31,365 bases of DNA, taken from NCBI GenBank assembly GCA_013335235.1, contig JAAXVZ010000001.1, positions 1-31,365 on the forward strand. Reading direction: 5' to 3'. The stretch comes from Nanobdellota archaeon (GTDB lineage Archaea; Nanobdellota; Nanobdellia; Woesearchaeales; GW2011-AR15). A program made the position numbers and the translations under genes. Numbering within the stretch: the stretch's first letter is position 1; every line of letters starts with the position of its first letter. This document shows positions 22,336-30,401 of the stretch, piece by piece. The notes under the pieces are model-generated. The model saw nothing but the letters and a program-made list of their open reading frames with translations. It had not been told where the DNA came from and made no database searches.

Positions 22336-24978
22336 CTATCCGTAATACACTGGCTTAGTCTCCTTCATCTCCTTGCCTCTTGCAGCGCGGAACTGGCTCT
22401 GCAGTTCCTTGTATGCGTCAGCGACATCCTTGGTTACTGAAGGAGAGACCTTCTGCATAGCATCATCGAAGAAGGTCTTACCTATCTTCTCTGCCTTGAT
22501 ATCTTTCCTTAAAGCCAGCATCGCAGCTTCCCTGCATATCGCTTCTATATCTGCGCCGACATACCCTTCAGTAAGCCTTGCAATCTCCTTCAAGTCCACA
22601 TCTTTTGAGATTGGCATGTTCTTTGTGTGTATTTTCAGTATCTCTAGTCTTGAAGCCTCATCAGGGCTTGGGACAAGGATAATTCTGTCAAACCTTCCTG
22701 GCCTGAGGAGTGCAGTATCTATCATATCCGGCCTGTTTGTCGCGCCTAGTATGACTATGTTGTGAAGATCGACAACACCATCCATCTCTGTCAGGAGCTG
22801 ATTTACAACTTTGTCGCTGGTGTGGCCGTCAGATGTGTCGCCGCCTCTTCTTGCAGCAAGCGAGTCAAGCTCATCAAAGAATATGATTGCAGGTGAGGCT
22901 TGTCTTGCCTTCTCGAATATCTTCCTCACAGCCTTCTCAGATTCTCCGACCCATTTTGACAATAGTTCAGGCCCTTTTACCAATATGAAATTTGCCTTGC
23001 TCTCATGCGCAACAGCCTTTGCAAGCAGCGTCTTTCCAGTTCCTGGCGGGCCGTATAGCAAGATGCCTTTTGGCGGCTTTATTCCCATCCTTGAGAAAAC
23101 TATCGGCTGCTTCAGTGGCCATTCAACAGCTTCTAGAAGTTCCTGCCTTACTGTGTCAAGCCCACCTATGTCTCTCCATGATACATTCGGAACTTCAATC
23201 AGGACTTCACGGAGCGCACTTGGCCTGACAACTTTCAGGGCCTCGACAAAATTGCGTTTCTTTACTTTCAGCTTCTCCAGCTGCTCTTTTGAAATGGGTT
23301 TGTCTTCTTCCAGCTTCAGGTCAGGGTAAATCTCTCTTAGCAGGTCCATCGCCGCCTCTTTTGCAAGGGCAGACAGGTCTGCACCCACAAAACCATGGGT
23401 GACTTCAGCTAGATCATCTAGCATCAGCTCACGTATAGATACAAGGATGATTGTCTTTATCTCGTTTCTTTTATCTTTAAGTTTTGATGTTATTATCTCT
23501 TTTGCTTCTTCTGATTTGCCTGGCTGGACAGTGCTTGCGATGCTCTCAGCAATCCTCCTCCTGCACTTGCTTGCGAGGATCTCTGAGTTCTGGTCAAGGT
23601 TTTCTTTTGAAAGCTGCTTTAGGTATGTCTCCAGTTTTGCTACCATCTGTTGCGAGAATTGCTTGCCTTCCTTGTTTATATCTTTTGCAAGGTGTACAAT
23701 CTCACTGGTCTTTACTGCCTCGAGCATCTTAGCAAGGCCAGCCTCTATCTTCTTTACATCTATATTCGGATCTATTGTCTTCGGATCATCATCAATAGGC
23801 ATGTTTCTTGAGTGGATCTTCAGGATATTGAGCCTTCCTTCTTTGTCCGGAACACCGATTTCGAGCTCTCTATCGAACCTTCCAGGCCTTCTTAATGCAG
23901 GATCCAGTTCATTTGGGATGTTTGTCGCGCCGATGACTATTACTTTCCCCCTGCTTTTCAGACCATCCATAAGAGCCAGCATCTGTGCTACAACACGTCT
24001 CTCAACTTCTCCTTTCGACTCTTCTCTCTTTGATGCGATTGCGTCGATCTCATCTATGAATATTATCGAAGGTGCGTTCTTCTCCGCCTCTTCAAACTTT
24101 TTTCTCAGATTCTCTTCAGACTGACCATAATACTTTGACATGATTTCAGGTCCGTTTATTAAGAGAAAGTTTGCGCTTGTCTCATTTGCAACAGCCTTTG
24201 CAAGCAGTGTTTTTCCTGTTCCGGGTGGTCCATACAGCAAAATTCCTTTTGGAGGTTCGATGCCAAGGGCCTCAAAGACCTCAGGGTGCTTCAGTGGCAA
24301 CTCGACCATTTCCCTGATCTTCCTGATCTCATCCTGGAGTCCGCCTATATCTTCATACGTGACTTCAAGAGCTTTGCCTTCCTCTGCAACCTCTGTTGCC
24401 TGCGGATTGAACTGGACTTCAGTCTGTTCGGTTATCATAACTGCCTGTTTTGGTGTTGCATCTACAACAATAAATTTCAAGTCACCTAAGCCAAAGCCCA
24501 TCAGGCCTTCTGGCATCATCGAGAAAATATCCTCATCAAACATCGGATTCGCTTGTGTGCTCTGTTTTCGCCTTCTGCTTCCGCCAAGAGAGACTATATC
24601 TCCTTTTATTACTGCCCTGCCAAGAAGCCCCATCTTGAAAACTCTCGGGTCTCCCCTTATGCTTATATCTTTTCTCTGTGGGGCAATGACCACTTTCTTC
24701 GCTTCGACAACGCTTGCCTTCTTTACACTCACGGTCTCTCCTATTCCTGCTTTTGCATTCCTCCTTATGAGACCATCCATCCTTATTATATTAAGGCCAA
24801 TATCTCCAGGATATGCCCTGTCAGCGATGCCGACAGTTGTCCTTTCTCCTTTAATCTCTACAATATCTCCAGCCCTTATTCCGAGCTCATACATGAAACT
24901 GGAATCTATTCTGACAATTCCTTTATTGACGTCATCCTGGATAGCTTCTGCAACCTTGAGTTTCAATTCTCCTGTCAT
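22336..24978 (-). CDS. cdc48: CDC48/VAT-type double AAA ATPase with an insertion in D1
   Basis: An 880-residue hexameric unfoldase that extracts and unfolds proteins, in archaea often for the 20S proteasome. Residues 1-185 form the N-domain (double-psi barrel). D1 has Walker A GPPGTGKT (250-257) and Walker B IIFIDE (305-310). D2 has GPPGTGKT (643-650) and IIFFDE (698-703). Between NMPI (392-395) and EVTHGFVGAD (525-534) D1 carries about 118 extra, mostly charged helical residues that D2 lacks; D2 has about 10 residues there. The C-terminus is VYYG, which fits the hydrophobic-Tyr-X proteasome-docking motif. The start is the ATG at 24978; the GTG nine bases earlier is part of its GGTGA ribosome site. 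Confidence 0.95.
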   Translation of the reverse strand: MTGELKLKVAEAIQDDVNKGIVRIDSSFMYELGIRAGDIVEIKGERTTVGIADRAYPGDIGLNIIRMDGLIRRNAKAGIGETVSVKKASVVEAKKVVIAPQRKDISIRGDPRVFKMGLLGRAVIKGDIVSLGGSRRRKQSTQANPMFDEDIFSMMPEGLMGFGLGDLKFIVVDATPKQAVMITEQTEVQFNPQATEVAEEGKALEVTYEDIGGLQDEIRKIREMVELPLKHPEVFEALGIEPPKGILLYGPPGTGKTLLAKAVANETSANFLLINGPEIMSKYYGQSEENLRKKFEEAEKNAPSIIFIDEIDAIASKREESKGEVERRVVAQMLALMDGLKSRGKVIVIGATNIPNELDPALRRPGRFDRELEIGVPDKEGRLNILKIHSRNMPIDDDPKTIDPNIDVKKIEAGLAKMLEAVKTSEIVHLAKDINKEGKQFSQQMVAKLETYLKQLSKENLDQNSEILASKCRRRIAESIASTVQPGKSEEAKEIITSKLKDKRNEIKTIILVSIRELMLDDLAEVTHGFVGADLSALAKEAAMDLLREIYPDLKLEEDKPISKEQLEKLKVKKRNFVEALKVVRPSALREVLIEVPNVSWRDIGGLDTVRQELLEAVEWPLKQPIVFSRMGIKPPKGILLYGPPGTGKTLLAKAVAHESKANFILVKGPELLSKWVGESEKAVRKIFEKARQASPAIIFFDELDSLAARRGGDTSDGHTSDKVVNQLLTEMDGVVDLHNIVILGATNRPDMIDTALLRPGRFDRIILVPSPDEASRLEILKIHTKNMPISKDVDLKEIARLTEGYVGADIEAICREAAMLALRKDIKAEKIGKTFFDDAMQKVSPSVTKDVADAYKELQSQFRAARGKEMKETKPVYYG

Positions 24979-25126
24979 ATCAATCACCTGTTTTTAATAA
25001 TAATTGGGGGTAATTAAAGATATCGCTAGAATTTTTGTTTTCCATAGGTGTATTCACCAGTTGTTCGGCATGGAAAGCGAAAGGGCCCAAGCGATGGACC
25101 AGAACGATTGATAATAATAATAAAAA

Positions 25127-25552
25127 TTACTTCTTCTTAGGCTTTGCAGCAGCTTCCTCTATCTTTGGCAAAGGAATCTGTGGAGGCAATTGCATATCTC
25201 TTGCGATAAAGAGTGCCTGCATATTGCACCTTGCGAGCAGTGTATTATATACATCTTTCATTATATCTGATTGAAGCTTCTTCTCCTTCTCCCATAAGGC
25301 AATTGCCTCTTTTCCTTTGGTCTCTGTCACTACCAGGACAAGTGCGCCTGCCAATGTTATTGAGGCGATATCAGGAGCATATGTTGTCTTGAACTCGAAA
25401 GAGAACTCAAGGCCTTTTTGCTTACTTGCACCTGTGATTTTAGCTTCTTTCACATCAACAACTGCAAGATTATTGCTTACCTTCAATCCTTCTGTTATTG
25501 ATTTCTTTTTTTCAGCAATCATCTTTGTGTATCTGAATCCAAGTACTGTCAT
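25127..25552 (-). CDS. Conserved-looking small protein, possibly SecB-fold
   Basis: A 141-residue soluble protein. It opens VLGFRYTKMIAEKKKSI, has a middle stretch FSFEFKTTYAPDIASITLAG, and a later helix LQSDIMKDVYNTLLARC. It ends with a proline-rich LPPQIPLPKIE and a lysine tail. The strand pattern followed by long helices and the LPPxxPLP end remind me of archaeal SecB-like chaperone-fold proteins, but this is weak resemblance only. A GGTGA ribosome site sits at proper distance before the ATG, and a TATA box lies about 48 bases upstream, leaving a leader of about 20 bases. It lies upstream of cdc48 in the same direction, 148 bases away. Confidence 0.6.
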   Translation of the reverse strand: MTVLGFRYTKMIAEKKKSITEGLKVSNNLAVVDVKEAKITGASKQKGLEFSFEFKTTYAPDIASITLAGALVLVVTETKGKEAIALWEKEKKLQSDIMKDVYNTLLARCNMQALFIARDMQLPPQIPLPKIEEAAAKPKKK

Positions 25553-25595
25553 TTTCTCACCTTCAATTGATTATGATGTAGTAATTTTGAAGTGA

Positions 25596-25604
25596 ATATA
25601 TAAA
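25596..25604 (-). promoter_or_regulatory. TATA box of the gene at 25127-25552
   Basis: Minus-strand TTTATATAT, about 48 bases before the ATG. The predicted leader carries the GGTGA site, so this gene belongs to the led class and not the leaderless class. Confidence 0.55.
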
Positions 25605-25705
25605 GATATCTGGCCTGGAAAGATTATCTCATTTTTTAGTGCAATTGTGCGTAAAGCTTGCATGTAATTACAGTTTATCAGAAAGAACGGAACCAACAAT
25701 GAAAT

Positions 25706-26542
25706 CTAATTGAAATTAAGGATACCGGTCCTATTGTCAAAAAACGAAAATCCCCTTGCCAAGCGCATTTCTTCTCTGGGATAATACCATGTTGTGTCAT
25801 CCTTTATATTGTCTAGCTCATTATAGACAACAGTCCTGAACATGTCTCTTCTGCCTTCCCGATAGATTGCGATATTGTCCATCCGACCGGAAAAATCTCT
25901 GAGATTCTTGCGCATCTCTCCATATTTTCTTGTGAGAGAATATTTGATTTGCAGCCCTTCTCTTTCCAGCGTTGCGGTAAAGCTTGTTGATTGGTCAAAT
26001 TCAGTCGTTCCTGCAGCAAGGGTAGGTGACAGGTCTAGTTTACATCCTAATCTGGATGCGGTATCATGAAGGTATGATCTGAACTCGTCAATCCGCTCTG
26101 TCGTCGCAGTCATTACAGGGTTATAAGAAAGCAAGGCGTCAATCTCATTGAACCCTGTTTTTGCATCATTTTCATAAGCAAGTATAGCTCCAGTAGGTTT
26201 GCCAGAGGCAGTATAGAATACTACTTTTCCCATGATCATTTTGCCGCAGCTTAGGATGGAGATGTGGTCTGTTAATAGGTCTCCATTTTGTCTAGACTGG
26301 TCGGGATTGACTGGGTTATGGGGCCTTTCTAGTACAAATTCTATGCCTAAATCTCCTTTTTCTAGTTTTGCAGTGTACCTTATAGCATTGGGGTCTTGTT
26401 TGCTTACAGATTCTGACACAGACAGGCTGCTGCCAATTATTTGGTTTGCAGTCTCTAAATACTCTCTCAGTTGTTGGAGTTTTGGCTCCTCAGACGTTAA
26501 TCCAATTGGTGAGTAAGCAAGCAGTACATCAAACGCATTCAT
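25706..26542 (-). CDS. Orphan protein built of two tandem copies of one domain
   Basis: A 278-residue protein with no family that I recognise, but with a clear internal duplication at an offset of about 130 residues. FDVLLAYSPI (4-13) matches IDALLSYNPV (134-143). YTAKLEKGDLGIEFVLER (56-73) matches FTATLEREGLQIKYSLTR (188-205). ISILSCGKMIMGKVVFY (94-110) matches IAIYREGRRDMFRTVVY (224-240). Each copy seems to be a helix followed by an antiparallel sheet. No signal peptide or membrane helix is present. The ATG at 26542 is preferred over an upstream TTG because a TATA box lies 25-26 bases before it. It is a single-gene unit. Confidence 0.65.
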   Translation of the reverse strand: MNAFDVLLAYSPIGLTSEEPKLQQLREYLETANQIIGSSLSVSESVSKQDPNAIRYTAKLEKGDLGIEFVLERPHNPVNPDQSRQNGDLLTDHISILSCGKMIMGKVVFYTASGKPTGAILAYENDAKTGFNEIDALLSYNPVMTATTERIDEFRSYLHDTASRLGCKLDLSPTLAAGTTEFDQSTSFTATLEREGLQIKYSLTRKYGEMRKNLRDFSGRMDNIAIYREGRRDMFRTVVYNELDNIKDDTTWYYPREEMRLARGFSFFDNRTGILNFN

Positions 26543-26562
26543 AAAACACAAGTTTATCTTAC

Positions 26563-26572
26563 TTTATATAAA
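26563..26572 (-). promoter_or_regulatory. TATA box of the tandem-domain gene
   Basis: TTTATATAAA on the minus strand, centred 25-26 bases before the ATG at 26542. It is a close match to the archaeal consensus. Confidence 0.6.
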
Positions 26573-26640
26573 ACTTTTTATATTTTAACTACTTATTGAT
26601 AGTTACAAATAGAAGTTATGGCACGCGTGGTCAGCGATAC

Positions 26641-26769
26641 TTATATAGTCTGGATTTTTAGTCATGTTAAGTGTTTTAATAGATAAAGGTTGCCTGCCGA
26701 AAGAGTGGACGCATAAGTTTTATTGGGCACAGCCCAGTGTTAAATTTAGAGCCCCTTTTTCCGGCAAGC
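26641..26769 (+). other. Intergenic region with its own TATA box and RNA-like pairing (candidate small RNA)
   Basis: The 280 bases between the tandem-domain gene and rio1 hold no convincing protein gene. TTATATAG at 26641-26648 would start transcription near 26671. Downstream, 26692-26699 (GCCTGCCG) can pair with 26762-26769 (CGGCAAGC) except for one mismatch. Inside lies an 8-pair hairpin, 26721-26728 with 26732-26739, closed by the triloop ACA. 26693-26698 (CCTGCC) could instead pair with GGCAGG at 26778-26783. I see no tRNA, box C/D or other known RNA signature. A 22-codon frame at 26618-26686 exists but has no support. Confidence 0.3.
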
Positions 26770-26791
26770 ATCATCTTGGCAGGATAGAAGA

Positions 26792-26799
26792 TTTATAAA
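26792..26799 (+). promoter_or_regulatory. TATA box of the rio1 operon
   Basis: TTTATAAA is centred 27-28 bases before the ATG at 26823, predicting a leaderless transcript. Confidence 0.6.
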
Positions 26800-26822
26800 G
26801 CTTTTCATATAGCATAAGGAAT

Positions 26823-27545
26823 ATGACTAATCAGGCAGCAGAGCGGTTCAAGATATACAAGAATGTTTTTGACGAGTTCACTCTGCAGACATTGTTCAAG
26901 CTCTCAAGCGAGGATCATTTTGACGAGCTTTTAAGCCCTATAATGATTGGAAAGGAAGCAAACATCTTCTTGGCAGAGACAAAAGACCATAGTTATGTGA
27001 TTGTGAAGATATACAGGCTTGCGTCGTGCAACTTCAACAAGATGTATTCCTACATCCGGTCTGACCCAAGGTTCATGTCATTAAAGAACCGGAAGCGCCT
27101 GGTGATCTTCAGGTGGGTCCAGAGGGAGTACAGGAACCTGCTCTTAGCAAGGGAGAGGTTGAATGTCCCGACACCGATAGCGTTCTCAAACAATGTCCTT
27201 GTGATGGAATCCATTGGAGATGATAGGCCTGCTCCACAGCTGAAAGATCAGACTCCAAAGGATATCAAAGGTTTTGCGTCAAATATACTAAAACAGGTTG
27301 AAGATTTGGCAGAATTAGGTCTTGTCCATGGAGACTTGTCGGAATTCAACATACTGAATCAGAACGAGAAGCCCTATTTTATTGACTTTTCGCAAGGCAC
27401 TAGCACACAGGACCCGAATGCAGAAGAATACCTTAAAAGAGACCTTGAAAACCTTGCAAGATTCTTCAGGAAGCACAAGTTCGAGCTGGACGCAAACGCG
27501 CATTTCGAGAAAATATGGAAACAAATAAAAAGAGGGAGACACTAA
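26823..27545 (+). CDS. rio1: RIO1-type atypical protein kinase/ATPase
   Basis: A 240-residue RIO kinase that in archaea and eukaryotes acts in late small-subunit ribosome maturation. The RIO1 nucleotide loop is IGKEANIF (42-49), with the ATP-binding Lys in VKIYR (61-65). The catalytic loop is HGDLSEFN (169-176), with Asp171 and Asn176. The metal-binding loop is IDFSQGT (187-193), the RIO1 form. The protein lacks the N-terminal winged helix of RIO2. It is the first of four genes on the plus strand; the second follows after 22 bases containing a GGTGA site. Confidence 0.94.
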   Translation: MTNQAAERFKIYKNVFDEFTLQTLFKLSSEDHFDELLSPIMIGKEANIFLAETKDHSYVIVKIYRLASCNFNKMYSYIRSDPRFMSLKNRKRLVIFRWVQREYRNLLLARERLNVPTPIAFSNNVLVMESIGDDRPAPQLKDQTPKDIKGFASNILKQVEDLAELGLVHGDLSEFNILNQNEKPYFIDFSQGTSTQDPNAEEYLKRDLENLARFFRKHKFELDANAHFEKIWKQIKRGRH

Positions 27546-27567
27546 ACCCCTTATAGGTGATCATAAC

Positions 27568-27810
27568 ATGGCTGAAGAAAAAACATCAAAAGACGAACAG
27601 GTCGGATTTCATAAAGGCGCATTATCAACATTAGCAAAAGAGAGACAGGAAATGATGAAGCTGATCGCGATAGTCGAGCAGCTCATGCAGATGCATGTCA
27701 AGGCATTATCTGAACTTGGCGTAGACCTGCAGAAGATGGCTGACGAGGCTGCAAAAGAAGGCAAGAAGCCGATTGAAGATGTTGTAGAGAAGGAGAGCAG
27801 GAGAAAGTAG
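27568..27810 (+). CDS. Small helical protein of unknown function
   Basis: An 80-residue, highly charged, mostly helical protein. The centre, GFHKGALSTLAKERQEMMKL, is followed by a regular amphipathic helix IVEQLMQMHVKALSELGVDL, which suggests a coiled coil or helical hairpin. The end is basic (KESRRK). The GFHKGALSTL pattern looks to me like a small conserved archaeal protein, though I cannot name the family. A GGTGATC ribosome site precedes the ATG. The position between rio1 and DUF371/PUA genes suggests a role near the ribosome, by context only. After the stop a run of seven or eight T (27811-27820) may act as a partial terminator. Confidence 0.7.
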   Translation: MAEEKTSKDEQVGFHKGALSTLAKERQEMMKLIAIVEQLMQMHVKALSELGVDLQKMADEAAKEGKKPIEDVVEKESRRK

Positions 27811-27828
27811 CTCTTTTTTTATCTCATT

Positions 27829-28218
27829 ATGATTTTTACCGTAACTGGGCATCCCAATGTCTTATGCACGCATAAGAATACTATCGAATTCACAAAAGAC
27901 CAGGAATTGTCTAAGAAAGGGGATTGCATATTTGGCGTCGGAGCCACATTCCAGTCAAAAGAGCTTCGTCTGCTATCTTCAGAGCCAGGGCAGCTAAGGC
28001 TTACGCTCGTATTAGGAGATCTGAAGGATGAATTTACCTTCTTACCCAACCAAAATTTCACAGATGAGCATGAGCTGGTGATAAGGAGGTCTGAGCATGA
28101 CACGTCACGCACCTTCGGTTTTCGGGCCACAAAAACCGCCAAGGATATTAACAGGCAGCTTGTCGAAAAGATGAAAGACAGCAGTGCCAAGGCAACAGTA
28201 ATCATTGAACGAATATGA
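27829..28218 (+). CDS. DUF371 protein
   Basis: A 129-residue archaeal protein of the DUF371 family: GHPNVLCTHKNTIEFTKDQE near the N-terminus, GDCIFGVGA, a strand-rich middle, and the C-terminal DTSRTFGFRATKTAKDINR. The function is unknown. The family is almost confined to archaea. No signal peptide or membrane helix is present. It overlaps the following PUA gene by 4 bases, so the two are translated together. It stands 18 bases after the small helical gene, with no clear ribosome site of its own. Confidence 0.85.
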   Translation: MIFTVTGHPNVLCTHKNTIEFTKDQELSKKGDCIFGVGATFQSKELRLLSSEPGQLRLTLVLGDLKDEFTFLPNQNFTDEHELVIRRSEHDTSRTFGFRATKTAKDINRQLVEKMKDSSAKATVIIERI

Positions 28219-28664
28219 AAAAAACACTATCAAATAAGGAAACAAAGGAGATCTCAGGTGAACTTGCATCTTATCAAATCATACTCTCAAAAAAGGACAA
28301 GTTAGAAGTAGAGGACGGCATATTACTGATAAATAATGTCCCTGTCTGCTTCCTGCATGAAGGTAAGCCCATACCAACACTTAAGACACAGATCAAGTCA
28401 GCTGTGCTGAAAAAAGTAGAGGTAGATATGGGTGCAATCAGGTTTGTCACATCTGGGGCGGATGTCATGAGGCCTGGCATTGTGAAGATAGACGAAGGCA
28501 TATCTAACGGCGAACCAATAGCGGTAGTCGATATGACACACAAAAAGCCTCTGGCTATCGGAATTGCGCTTTTTTCTTCAGAGGAAATGCAGGGAATGAG
28601 CACAGGCAAGGTGATACACAATCTGCATTATATAGGAGACAGGATCTGGAATTACATAGGTTAA
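28215..28664 (+). CDS. PUA-domain RNA-binding protein, MCT-1/Tma20-like
   Basis: A 149-residue protein with an N-terminal alpha/beta domain (1-70; DKLEVEDGILLINNVPVCF, then the GKPIPTLK stretch) and a C-terminal PUA domain (about 72-149; VDMGAIRFVTSGADVMRPGI, then GEPIAVVD and KPLAIGIALF). The layout matches archaeal relatives of MCT-1/Tma20 and eIF2D, which bind tRNA or rRNA in translation initiation or ribosome recycling. The start overlaps the DUF371 stop (ATGA). With rio1 upstream, a translation-related role is well supported; the exact RNA is not known. Confidence 0.85.
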   Translation: MKKTLSNKETKEISGELASYQIILSKKDKLEVEDGILLINNVPVCFLHEGKPIPTLKTQIKSAVLKKVEVDMGAIRFVTSGADVMRPGIVKIDEGISNGEPIAVVDMTHKKPLAIGIALFSSEEMQGMSTGKVIHNLHYIGDRIWNYIG

Positions 28665-28692
28665 TATTCTTTTAATTAAGGAAATTAACAAC

Positions 28693-28700
28693 CTTTAATA
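28693..28700 (+). promoter_or_regulatory. TATA-like box of the gene at 28724
   Basis: CTTTAATA is centred 27-28 bases before the ATG at 28724, with no ribosome site before the ATG. Confidence 0.45.
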
Positions 28701-28723
28701 ATAAGGTCTTTTGCTCTGCACAT

Positions 28724-30292
28724 ATGTCCGGTAGCGATAGGAATACGTTTCAGATTCTGTCCAGTGATGTCTCTGGTTTGGTCTCACAGGCAAGATACCA
28801 GCTGGAAGAGCTTCTTGCAGAAGAAAGGACAATCAGTCACCAGGCCAAGTTCAAGAACCGCCAATACCATGTGCTTGCAGATATGCTGCAAAAAGACGCT
28901 AACAAGGCGATATTCAGGAAGCCGGCACAGCTCAATGTCCCATTCCTTGCAGGCTTGCTTAGCTGCACTTCTAAGATATTCAATGGTTCAAAAAGGGATG
29001 TGCAGGCAAATGGCGTAGAGCTTTACACTACTTCGCACAGCCATACTGTCTCAAGATTCTTGGCAAGGCTCGGAAGCCCTGAGTGGAGCGTCTATCTAGG
29101 CACATGGCACGATAATTTTGAACAGGTGATGGACACAATATCGGAGAGTGACTATGCTTATTCGCTGAGAGATTTAGAAAAAATATCTGACGATGCGCTT
29201 AGGGAAAGGATAAAGCACCTTGACAGGGAATTTCCGAGAGCGATATCGACTCCAGAGAAGAGGATCGACAAGGAGGTTACAGCAAGATTATTTGAGGACG
29301 ATTACAAAGGCCTTAGGAATAGGGTCCTCTCTGTCCTGGCTCAGGACCTTAGGCAGATAAGGCGGCGCGCAGGGGTGCCGGCAGTAGATGCATATGCACT
29401 GCTTCTTTCTTTGGATGCTGTCACAAGGACGCCTGATGATGATTATGGTGTAGCCATAAATAATATAAGAGATATCAATACTTATGCAAGGCATTTCACC
29501 TTGATTAAACCACAGTCTTTTCTCAGTAACCCAACAGAACTAAGGCATTTTTATGAGAGAGTGAGGCTATCTGCAGAAGAAGTGAAGCTTGCAGATGGCA
29601 CGCATAATTCTGTGACGCAGGAGCAGGCAATCCTCCCTGATGTGGCATATGAGCCTATGTCTCCTTCACAGGCTTCTGGGCTTGATGACAGGAGCAAGGG
29701 CCTTCAGAAAAGACTATATGTGGTGGATTTTGCAAAGGAGCTTCTGCTTTACGAATCCAAATTCTCAAGCGAACTCTCTGGGCTATACTGGGGGGTATAT
29801 ATGCAGCATCTGCTTTTGTCTTCCCTCTCTGCTGAAGACAGCATGAGGCAGGCCAAAGAGATAAGGAATGTCTATGGTGACAAGATCCTGGAGGATCCCC
29901 ACATAAAAGAGGTCTTTGGAATCAGAGGAGGAACAAAAGCCACATATGGAGAGATTTTCGATAGGATAGAGAATATTGTCCTGGCATATGAGTCTTACGG
30001 GCTTTTGTCAAAAGTCACGACACCTTATGACCCTGAAGAAGTTGCGTTTGCTAAGGAGCATCACATTCCGGTTGGAGGGATGGTCAACAGGATAATAGCA
30101 TATTCCGATAGGAAGACAATCACCACGTTATATGACGGGTTCCAACAGCCAATGGGTGTATTCACCTGTTTTAGGGATATGATTGCATTCAATAGACTCT
30201 TCAATAGCTATCTTGGCATAGCAGCCGATGGCAGTTTCGATTCTGGATTGAAAGAGTTTCAGATACAGGGATTGGGAAAGCCAATCCGTTAA
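28724..30292 (+). CDS. Large protein of unknown function (522 residues)
   Basis: I do not recognise this protein. It is soluble, with no signal peptide or membrane segment, and appears predominantly alpha-helical, with many charged helices (for example LVSQARYQLEELLAEERTIS and NRVLSVLAQDLRQIRRRAG). A linker-like stretch around residues 295-325 (QEQAILPDVAYEPMSPSQAS) separates an N-terminal part of about 290 residues from a C-terminal part of about 200. I see no Walker, HExxH, Cys-cluster or nuclease motif. Base composition and codon use look like the neighbours. A TATA-like box fits a leaderless start at the ATG. It is followed 109 bases later by another large unknown gene in the same direction. 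Confidence 0.7.
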   Translation: MSGSDRNTFQILSSDVSGLVSQARYQLEELLAEERTISHQAKFKNRQYHVLADMLQKDANKAIFRKPAQLNVPFLAGLLSCTSKIFNGSKRDVQANGVELYTTSHSHTVSRFLARLGSPEWSVYLGTWHDNFEQVMDTISESDYAYSLRDLEKISDDALRERIKHLDREFPRAISTPEKRIDKEVTARLFEDDYKGLRNRVLSVLAQDLRQIRRRAGVPAVDAYALLLSLDAVTRTPDDDYGVAINNIRDINTYARHFTLIKPQSFLSNPTELRHFYERVRLSAEEVKLADGTHNSVTQEQAILPDVAYEPMSPSQASGLDDRSKGLQKRLYVVDFAKELLLYESKFSSELSGLYWGVYMQHLLLSSLSAEDSMRQAKEIRNVYGDKILEDPHIKEVFGIRGGTKATYGEIFDRIENIVLAYESYGLLSKVTTPYDPEEVAFAKEHHIPVGGMVNRIIAYSDRKTITTLYDGFQQPMGVFTCFRDMIAFNRLFNSYLGIAADGSFDSGLKEFQIQGLGKPIR

Positions 30293-30401
30293 TCTTAAAT
30301 ATAATTAAAACATCAATGATGCTATGCAATCCCTTGCACACTATAATCTGCTAGATTGTTATATTCTTATTTAGTTGCTTTCCTGCACCCCTTTTTCGGA
30401 T

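Noticed and set aside
23399..24997. Long plus-strand frames opposite cdc48 (also opposite glmM, M18 and glmU)
   Set aside because: They are antisense shadows of strongly conserved genes, are Ser/Leu/Phe-rich, and show no promoters or family motifs.
26618..26686. A 22-codon small frame in the intergenic region before rio1
   Set aside because: It has no ribosome site, no well-spaced TATA box and no recognisable product. The RNA-like pairing downstream is the better explanation.
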